Source of the DNA: Streptomyces sp. P3 | Lineage (GTDB): Bacteria > Actinomycetota > Actinomycetes > Streptomycetales > Streptomycetaceae | Direction of reading: 5' to 3' | DNA length: 64,000 nucleotides | NCBI RefSeq assembly: GCF_003032475.1 | Contig: NZ_CP028369.1 | Span: 6,820,001 to 6,884,000, forward strand | Shown here: positions 58,413 through 64,000 of the stretch, in pieces | How the letters are laid out: each line of letters begins with the position of its first letter | Numbering within the stretch: the first letter of the stretch is position 1 | Translations under genes and position numbers: made by a program | The notes under the pieces: generated by a model | The model's input: the letters and a program-made list of their open reading frames with translations, nothing else | The model's database searches: none | What the model was told of the DNA's origin: nothing

Positions 58413-59262
58413 TCAACCGGCGGCGGCAGCAGTGAGCTTGGTGACGCGGGCCGCGTCGCGGGTGCGCGGGCAGGTGGCGCAGGTGTCCTCGGGGCGCACC
58501 GTGTAGAACAGGCAGCAGCTCGCCCGGTCGCGGGTCGGCAGGGGCGTGCCGCCCGGGCCGGTGAGGTCACGGAAGGCCGCCGAGCCGACGTAGGGGTGGG
58601 TGGCGCCCGGGAGCAGGAGTTCCAGTTCCCGTCTCGCCCGCTCGTGCTCGTCGGGGCCGAGCAGTTGGGCGACATGCCAGAGGCCCTCGACGATCTCGTC
58701 CGTCACCATGCCCCACAGTGCCCGGCCACGGCGCCGCGTGCGGGGACCGAAGCCAGCGAGCACCGGCTCGTGGTGCTCGGCTATCGCCGCCCGCACCTCG
58801 GTCCGCAACGCCTCCTCGTCCCGTACGATCCGGGCGCCGGGCAGCAGCGCCGCCGGGTCGTCCGGCAGGCAGGCGAAGGAGGCCGGCGGGCGGACGGCCA
58901 TCCGCATGCCGCCGCCGGTGCGGTCGTACGAGACGTGTGTCACGGGGAAACGGGGCACGCGGCGGTGCAGGAACCAGGGCACGGTGATCAGCAGGCAGGC
59001 CGGCCAGGAGTACCGGTGCAGTCCGAAACCGGCGATCACATCCGGACGGGCCCGATGACCGTAGTCACGGACGACCTGCTCCTCGTCCCAGGAGAGGTAA
59101 GGCCTCCAGCGCCGGTCCGCCCTCCGCCAGCTGTGCCGCGCGCACCCAGCCGGAACCCTCGGGAAACGGTTCCGCGTGCCCGAGTTCCGTGACGCTCAAC
59201 CCCGGCAGCGCCTCCATGAGGCGTGCGTATGCCTCGGCCGTGGCCGACGAAGCTGGGGGCAT
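58413..59262 (-). pseudogene. Frameshifted FhuF-type siderophore-iron reductase
   Basis: A [2Fe-2S] protein that releases iron from imported siderophores in the cytoplasm. Frame 1 (59262-59065) gives MPPASSATAEAYARLMEALP ... PALEALP; the sensible continuation is one frame over from about 59100, SWDEEQVVRDYGHRARPDVI, then AGFGLHRYSW ... to the C-terminal cluster motif CCLFYTVRPEDTCATC at the usual place. One extra base in the GTAAGG run near 59099 explains the break. An iron box lies 27 bp upstream, so regulation looks intact. Recent pseudogene or sequence error. Confidence 0.8.
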
Positions 59263-59278
59263 GGCGGACCGCCGTTTC

Positions 59279-59290
59279 GAAAGCGCTTAC
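59279..59290. promoter_or_regulatory. LacI-type operator-like sequence (site G)
   Basis: GAAAGCGCTTAC, 17 bp before the siderophore reductase start and touching the iron box. It resembles sites A-F but sits near no sugar gene, so it may be coincidence. Confidence 0.25.
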
Positions 59291-59307
59291 AGGTAAGCCT
59301 AACCTAA
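59289..59307 (-). promoter_or_regulatory. Iron box (DmdR/IdeR operator)
   Basis: Reading the minus strand, TTAGGTTAGGCTTACCTGT closely matches the actinobacterial iron box (TTAGGTTAGGCTCACCTAA). It lies 27 bp before the siderophore-reductase start, as expected for iron-repressed genes. Confidence 0.82.
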
Positions 59308-59417
59308 ATCACTGTCGTCGGGATTTGAACTGACGGCCAGTGCGCCTAAGGTGCTTGACGGACGAGTAACAACCACCCGTAATGACCGCAAGTACCGACA
59401 ACGCCGGAGGAGGCCCC

Positions 59418-60497
59418 GTGGAGCACAGTTCGCAGGGCTCCACGGAAACGGGAACGGGGACGCCGGTTTCCCAGCAGGGCGACGGACGGGCCCGGGTGCC
59501 GGTGCAGTCGAGGGCGGGGTCCGCGGGGCCGGCCGGGCCCGTGGCGTCTGCCGGGGCTACGAGGTCTGCCGGGCCCGTCGACTCCGCCGGGTACGGCGAG
59601 TACGACGGCGACCAGGGAGAGCGCGAGCGGTGTGGCCCGGCGGGCGCCGCCCGCGGGGAGCACACACACGGCGAGACCACGGCACCCGATCCGGCCCCAG
59701 CCCCCATGTCGGCCCCAGCCCCCGTATCACCCTCTGGCACCGTATCGGACCATGGCCCCGGTCCGGACCCGGCGCCTGTTCCGGTACCGGCCCCCGTGCC
59801 GGCTCCGGCGCCCGCTTCCGTTCTCGTCTTCGCGCCGGAGGAGGGACCGCGGGCGCAGCAGCCCCGACCGGTCGTCCAGCGCGCCTCGGTGCGCGGCCAG
59901 ATCCTCGACGCGCTGCGTACCGCGCTCGTCACGGGGGATCTGCTGCCGGGCGAGGTCTACTCGGCGCCGGTGCTCGGCGAACGTTTCGGGGTGTCCGCGA
60001 CGCCGGTGCGGGAGGCGATGCAGCAGCTCGCGCTGGAAGGCGCCGTCGAGGTGGTGCCGAACCGGGGCTTCCGGGTCATCGTGCGGGGAGCGCGTGAACT
60101 GGCCGAGCTGGCCGAGGTGCGGGCGCTGCTCGAGGTGCCCGTGCTGATGCGGCTCGCCCGGACCGTGCCCGCTGAGCGGTGGGCCGCGCTTCGGCCCCTC
60201 GCGGAGGCGAGCGTGCGGGCGGCGGCCACCGGTTGCCGGGCGACGTACGCGGAGGCCGACCGCGTTTTCCACCGGGCGGTGCTCGCGCTGTCGGGCAACG
60301 AGCAGTTGGTCGGCATCGCCGAGGATCTGCATCGGCGGTCGCAGTGGCCGCTGGTCGGTGGTCCGGCGGGGCGGGGCCGGGCTGTTCTCGTCGCCGACGC
60401 CGCCGAGCACTTGTCGTTGCTCGAGGCGCTGGCGGCGGGGGAGTCGGATGTGGTGCAGGCGTTGATGCGGGAGCACTTCGTCGCTGCGGGCGGGTGA
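59418..60497 (+). CDS. GntR-family regulator with disordered N-terminal extension
   Basis: 359 residues. The first 135 or so are Pro/Ala/Gly/Ser-rich and disordered (PAPVPVPAPVPAPAPASVLV). The GntR winged helix follows (GEVYSAPVLGERFGVSATPV, REAMQQLALEGAVEVVPNRG) and then an FCD-like helical ligand domain (ELAEVRALLEVPVLMRLART ... EADRVFHRAVLALSGNEQLV). The start is GTG 59418 because GGAGGAGG lies just upstream; ATG 59382 has no ribosome site. Target unknown. Confidence 0.85.
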   Translation: MEHSSQGSTETGTGTPVSQQGDGRARVPVQSRAGSAGPAGPVASAGATRSAGPVDSAGYGEYDGDQGERERCGPAGAARGEHTHGETTAPDPAPAPMSAPAPVSPSGTVSDHGPGPDPAPVPVPAPVPAPAPASVLVFAPEEGPRAQQPRPVVQRASVRGQILDALRTALVTGDLLPGEVYSAPVLGERFGVSATPVREAMQQLALEGAVEVVPNRGFRVIVRGARELAELAEVRALLEVPVLMRLARTVPAERWAALRPLAEASVRAAATGCRATYAEADRVFHRAVLALSGNEQLVGIAEDLHRRSQWPLVGGPAGRGRAVLVADAAEHLSLLEALAAGESDVVQALMREHFVAAGG

Positions 60498-60877
60498 CCA
60501 GCGGTTCGTTGTGTGACCGCTTTCCGTCTTCGCCGCGGGTGCGGGTTGTTCGCCACGCGTGCGGGTTGCACGGTCGTTTCCGTCATCGTGCCGGGTGTCT
60601 CCGGCCCCCTCGCGGGGGCTGCCGCCTCGTGGACGCTGCGCCCCCAGACCCCCGCTTCGGCCCTGGACGGGCCTCGCCCCCGAACGCCGGACGGGTTGAC
60701 AAGACCTGAACGGTGTCGTCCTTCGACGCCGTCCGGCGCTGCTCCGAAACGCCGGACGGGCTGACATGCGCTGACCGGCTCTTGTCGCTCGCCGCCCGCC
60801 GGGCGCCTCCTGCGAACGCCGGGCGTCCCCACCCGCCTCGCGGCTGCTTCCCTTCGGTTCCGGTCGGCCGCGGTGAC
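60498..60877. repeat. Intergenic region with extragenic GC-rich repeats
   Basis: A hairpin CCCCCTCGCGGGGG at 60605-60618 and two copies of CGAA(A)CGCCGGACGGGYTGAC (60681-60700 and 60745-60765). Blocks like these recur between genes across Streptomyces chromosomes in my experience of the genus. No gene in this 380-bp gap. Confidence 0.5.
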
Positions 60878-61672
60878 TCAGGCACCGGACGGGCTGGGTG
60901 TCGCCGGGGCCGTCGGAAGGGCCAACTGGCGTGCCAGCCAGGTCGGTACGCCGCCCAGGAGGCGGAACAGGCGGCGGGCCTCCTCCCGCAGGCGGGCGGC
61001 CTCCGGTTCGACCTCCGCGTCGGCGAGTGACGCGAGTGCCGGCGCGGTGCCCACGAGGTAGCCCAACTCCTCGCGGATGCGCAGGGATTCCGCGAATCCG
61101 TGTCGGGCCTCCGCCAACTCACCTTCACGCAGGGCCAGTCCGGCGAGGTGACGCCAGGTGAAGGACAGCAGCAGCGGGTCCGAGTGTGCGGCGGCCGCGG
61201 TGTGGGCACGCCGGTAGGCGGCCCTCGCGGCCTGCGGGGAACGGGCGATGTTCTCCGCGAGCAGGCCTCTGCGGAAGTCCAGCAGCGCCCGTGCCGGAGC
61301 GTCCGGCGGGATCAGCGCCGCCGCCCGCCCGAGCGCGGCCCGGGCCTCGTCGACCCGGTCGCGCACCTTGTGCACCGTGGCCGCGTAGGCGAGGTGCCCG
61401 CGTTCACAAGCGGCCGCGCCCCGCTCCTCGTCGTCGTGGGCCAGCGCCTCCGCCGTGCGCAGCGCGTCCTCGGCGTCCTGCCAGCCCTGTTCGGTGTACA
61501 GGCACCGCTCCACCATCAGCGAGGCCCGCTGGATCGCGCCCGTGGCCGTGTCGGGTGGCAGCAGGGCCGCCGCGTCCGCCCAGCAGGCGCGTGAACGCAG
61601 CCGCCACACCGCGGTCTGGACAGGATCGTCACCTGAGGTCGTTCCGGTACCAGACATGGCGGAATGCGCCAC
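60878..61672 (-). CDS. TPR-like helical repeat protein
   Basis: 264 residues made of alpha-helical pairs, with TPR-like spacing (GWQDAEDALRTAEALAHDDE; SPQAARAAYRRAHTAAAAHS; GELAEARHGFAESLRIREEL). Probably a cytoplasmic protein-binding scaffold. The start is GTG 61672 with GGGGAGGG a few nt upstream; ATG 61657 is the alternative. Function unknown; it lies downstream of pucR on the same strand. Confidence 0.7.
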   Translation of the reverse strand: MAHSAMSGTGTTSGDDPVQTAVWRLRSRACWADAAALLPPDTATGAIQRASLMVERCLYTEQGWQDAEDALRTAEALAHDDEERGAAACERGHLAYAATVHKVRDRVDEARAALGRAAALIPPDAPARALLDFRRGLLAENIARSPQAARAAYRRAHTAAAAHSDPLLLSFTWRHLAGLALREGELAEARHGFAESLRIREELGYLVGTAPALASLADAEVEPEAARLREEARRLFRLLGGVPTWLARQLALPTAPATPSPSGA

Positions 61673-61844
61673 GTTGCCCTCCCCGAGCGCGCCGTCGAGC
61701 TGTGAGTGGTGGGCGCATCTCAGCACGAATGGAGGCACCGGGCCAAGGGGGCGGGTGAAAGATTTCACAAAGTCGTGGGACGTTTCCGGCCCCCTGGTTC
61801 CGCCCGGCGGCGGTCGACGGGCGTCCGCCGGTGCCGGTCAGGCC

Positions 61845-63539
61845 TCAGCCCATGCGCAGGGCCAGGAAGAAGTCCAGTTTGTCCTCCAGTCGCGACAGGT
61901 CACGGCCCGTCAACTGCTCGATACGCCCGACCCGGTAGCGCAGTGTGTTGACGTGCAGGTGCAGACGGGAGGCGCACCGGGTCCACGAGCCGTCGCAGTC
62001 GAGAAACGCTTCCAGCGTCGGGATCAGTTCGGCGCGGTGCCGCCGGTCGTAGTCGCGCAGGGGGTCCAGCAGACGGGCGGTGAACGCCCGGCGCACGTCG
62101 TCCGGGACGAACGGGAGCAGAAGCACGTGCGACGCCAGTTCCTGATGCCCCGCCGCGCAGACCCGGCCGGGCCGGGCGGCGGCCACCCGCCGGGCATGCC
62201 GGGCCTCCTCCAGCGCCCCGCGCAGCCCCTCCGCCGAGTGCACCGCCGCGCTGACCCCCAGCGTGAGCCGCCCGTCGCCTTCGAGGCCGGCCGACAGCGG
62301 CTCGCGCACGGCCGCCAGCAGCGCGTCGGCGAGGACGCCGGTCTCGGAGGTGTCGAGCTCGCCCGCCACCGCCGGCAGCGGGACCAGGGCGACGGCCTCG
62401 TCCCCCGTGTGCGCGACGGCGATGCGATCGGAGGGCTCGGGGCCGCCGGCGAGCGGGTCGACCAGAATCTCCTCGAGGAGGGACTGGGCCACCGGGCCGG
62501 TGTCCGGACCGCTGTCGGCCCACTCGACGCGGGCCACGACCACCTGCCAGTGCGGCGCGGCCCCCAGACCCGGCAGCAGCACCGGCGCGGCCACCCGCAG
62601 GCGGGCCGCGATCTCCGCGGGGGCCGCGCCCGTCTGCACCAGCTCCAGCACCTCCTGCGCGAGCCGCCGGCGGACCGTACGGGCCCCGTCCCGGCGTTCC
62701 CGCTCGACGGCGATCAGCTGGGTGACGCCGTGGAGCAGGTCGAGGCGCTCGTCCGCCCACTCCCCGGCGTCCGCCTCGACGGCCAGCAGCCAGTCCGACA
62801 GGAGGCTCTCCCGCACGTCCCGCACGGCGACCTGGGAGGGCTGAGCGGCCTGCTGCCCGCGACCGCCGCCGCGGATCGGGAACAGCGAGTACGTCACCGG
62901 GCCCACGTTCACCCGGTGCGGTCCGCGCCGGGCCGTGCGGACCGCCGCCAGGTGCTCTCCCGCGAGTCGCGCGCACACCTCGGCCGGCAGGCCCGGGCCG
63001 GCCGCCTTCGGACCCGCGACGAGCCGGCCGGTGGGGGACAGGACCCAGGCACGCAGGTCCAGGTCGGAGCCGAGCAGATCCAGCACGACGTCCGGCCCGC
63101 CGCCGGCCGGGCCCGAGATCATCATCCGGCGGTGCCGGTCGACGACGGCCGCGAGGTCCCCGGCGCGCTCGCCCGAAACCTGCCGCACGACGTGCTCGGT
63201 GATCGTCGCGAATGCCACCGACTCGTGCACCGCGAACAGCGGCAGCCGGTGCCGGGCACAGGCCGCGGTCAGGTCCTCCGGGATGTCGCCGAGCTCGGCC
63301 TCGCCGGCCGCGAGAGCGGCCACGCCGGCCTGCACCAGCAGCCGCACGAACGGTTCGGAGTCCGCCGCGTCCCGGCGCCAGGCCAGACCCGTCAGCACCA
63401 GCTCGCCTCCGGAGAGATACCGGCTGGGATCCCTCAGGTCGGTGGTCATGACGCCCCGCACCGAGCGGTCCAGTTCGTCCTCGCCGCCGAGGAGCCTGAG
63501 GCCCAGCGCATCGGTGTCCACAAGGGCGCGCAGCCGCAT
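61845..63539 (-). CDS. PucR-family transcriptional regulator
   Basis: 564 residues: PucR N-terminal domain (LRALVDTDALGLRLLGGEDE ... RSVRGVMTTDLRDPSRYLSG), a GGDEF-related middle domain, and the C-terminal helix-turn-helix LHLHVNTLRYRVGRIEQLTG. Members activate purine/allantoin catabolism; the divergent neighbour is a xanthine dehydrogenase subunit, fitting this role. Start ATG 63539 gives the canonical N-terminus; the ribosome site GGCGGCGA is weak. The frame upstream to 63692 is not family-like. Confidence 0.9.
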   Translation of the reverse strand: MRLRALVDTDALGLRLLGGEDELDRSVRGVMTTDLRDPSRYLSGGELVLTGLAWRRDAADSEPFVRLLVQAGVAALAAGEAELGDIPEDLTAACARHRLPLFAVHESVAFATITEHVVRQVSGERAGDLAAVVDRHRRMMISGPAGGGPDVVLDLLGSDLDLRAWVLSPTGRLVAGPKAAGPGLPAEVCARLAGEHLAAVRTARRGPHRVNVGPVTYSLFPIRGGGRGQQAAQPSQVAVRDVRESLLSDWLLAVEADAGEWADERLDLLHGVTQLIAVERERRDGARTVRRRLAQEVLELVQTGAAPAEIAARLRVAAPVLLPGLGAAPHWQVVVARVEWADSGPDTGPVAQSLLEEILVDPLAGGPEPSDRIAVAHTGDEAVALVPLPAVAGELDTSETGVLADALLAAVREPLSAGLEGDGRLTLGVSAAVHSAEGLRGALEEARHARRVAAARPGRVCAAGHQELASHVLLLPFVPDDVRRAFTARLLDPLRDYDRRHRAELIPTLEAFLDCDGSWTRCASRLHLHVNTLRYRVGRIEQLTGRDLSRLEDKLDFFLALRMG

Positions 63540-63916
63540 CTCGTCGCCGCCGTTCTCTGTCTCGAAATCTACGATGAATCCTGAAGGGTGCGGTGGGTGG
63601 CGACCGGCCTCCCCCGGCATCGGGCCGGACGCCGGCGATGTCCGGTCACCAACCGCATTCTTCGACCGACAGGCTGTTTCCGACGTTTCCAACGGAAAAC
63701 GAGGAGGTTACCGAGGGCCTGCGTTCATACGAATCTACAAGATGCCCGTACCGACCAGCCAACTCCTTCATGGTTTCCGTGACTGACCCGGTCGGAGCAA
63801 GGCCCTGTGTACTGGGCTCATTCCGCGTGAACAGCACATGAGCGAGCCGGGCCCGCCGCACCCGATTCTGGCTCGAACCCGACGACCGACGAGACAGACG
63901 AAGAAGAGAGCCGGTC
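63540..63916. other. Divergent pucR / xanthine dehydrogenase regulatory region
   Basis: 377 bp without a gene. TTTCCG (63677-63682) and CGGAAA (63693-63698) form an inverted repeat with a 10-bp centre, a possible PucR or related operator. Confidence 0.45.
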
Positions 63917-64000
63917 ATGGACTTCCTTCGCCCCGCCAGCTGGGAGGAGGCGCTCGCCGCCAAGGCCGAGCACCCCACCGCCGTGCCCATCGCGGGTGGC
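63917..64000 (+). CDS. Xanthine dehydrogenase FAD-binding subunit (start only)
   Basis: 28 codons are visible: MDFLRPASWEEALAAKAEHP TAVPIAGG, the N-terminus of the CO/xanthine dehydrogenase FAD-binding domain, where the IAGG loop contacts FAD. It would be the first gene of a purine-oxidation operon read away from pucR. AGAGAG lies 7 nt upstream of ATG 63917. Cut by the window end. Confidence 0.82.
   Translation, partial: MDFLRPASWEEALAAKAEHPTAVPIAGG

Overview
This window is Streptomyces-like chromosomal DNA. It has very high G+C, strong third-position bias and GGAGG-type ribosome sites mixed with leaderless starts (a TANNNT -10 box 6-8 nt before ATG). The content fits too: bald-type regulators, Tat lipoproteins, PucR/xanthine dehydrogenase, alditol oxidase and DmdR iron boxes. 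No rRNA, tRNA, CRISPR array, complete insertion sequence or replication origin was seen.

Layout. 1-2.3 kb: LacI regulator (cut by the left edge) and a 2-hydroxyacid dehydrogenase. 2.8-7.4 kb: type-B carboxylesterase, decayed gene fragments (DNA ligase tail, regulator tail), a small membrane protein and a homocysteine S-methyltransferase. 7.4-16.3 kb: a secreted cluster for pectin/rhamnogalacturonan-I, with a surface beta-strand-repeat protein, GH43 exo-galactanase-like enzyme with ricin lectin domain, PL4 rhamnogalacturonan lyase, CE12 rhamnogalacturonan acetylesterase and a DUF2264 protein. 16.3-24.5 kb: a degenerate stretch, VOC protein, PEP-mutase-like enzyme, TetR, lipoprotein, membrane protein and an ABC-2 exporter operon. 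24.6-32.6 kb: sugar ABC importer, GH2 beta-galactosidase and ROK regulator. 32.8-37.2 kb: alditol oxidase, an atypical radical SAM protein and a zinc-finger/transmembrane/CBM2 protein. 37.5-41.3 kb: a frameshifted gene, then SDR-MFS and a divergent ArsR-like regulator. 41.9-45.8 kb: a 23-codon ORF, rsgA, and the DNA alkylation repair pair alkA-ogt. 46-54.7 kb: DUF456, LuxR-type regulator, PP2C-like protein, broken poxB, membrane-anchored HTH protein and DUF3455. 55-64 kb: decayed gene, HATPase, DUF2637, iron-regulated but frameshifted siderophore reductase, GntR, a helical-repeat protein, PucR and the start of a xanthine dehydrogenase FAD subunit.

The most coherent system is carbohydrate-related. 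A 12-bp near-palindrome (GAAAG-SG-CTTKC type) lies before the dehydrogenase, in both divergent promoter regions of the secreted cluster, and twice upstream of the ABC importer/beta-galactosidase operon about 17 kb away. I infer one LacI-controlled regulon that deacetylates and cuts the rhamnogalacturonan backbone, trims galactan side chains, imports the oligosaccharides and hydrolyses them inside the cell.

The window also carries many decayed or frameshifted genes: ligase tail, regulator tail, the 16.3-17.4 kb stretch, the genes at 37.5 and 55 kb, poxB and the siderophore reductase. Some differ from an intact frame by a single base, so either arm-region decay or sequence error could explain them.
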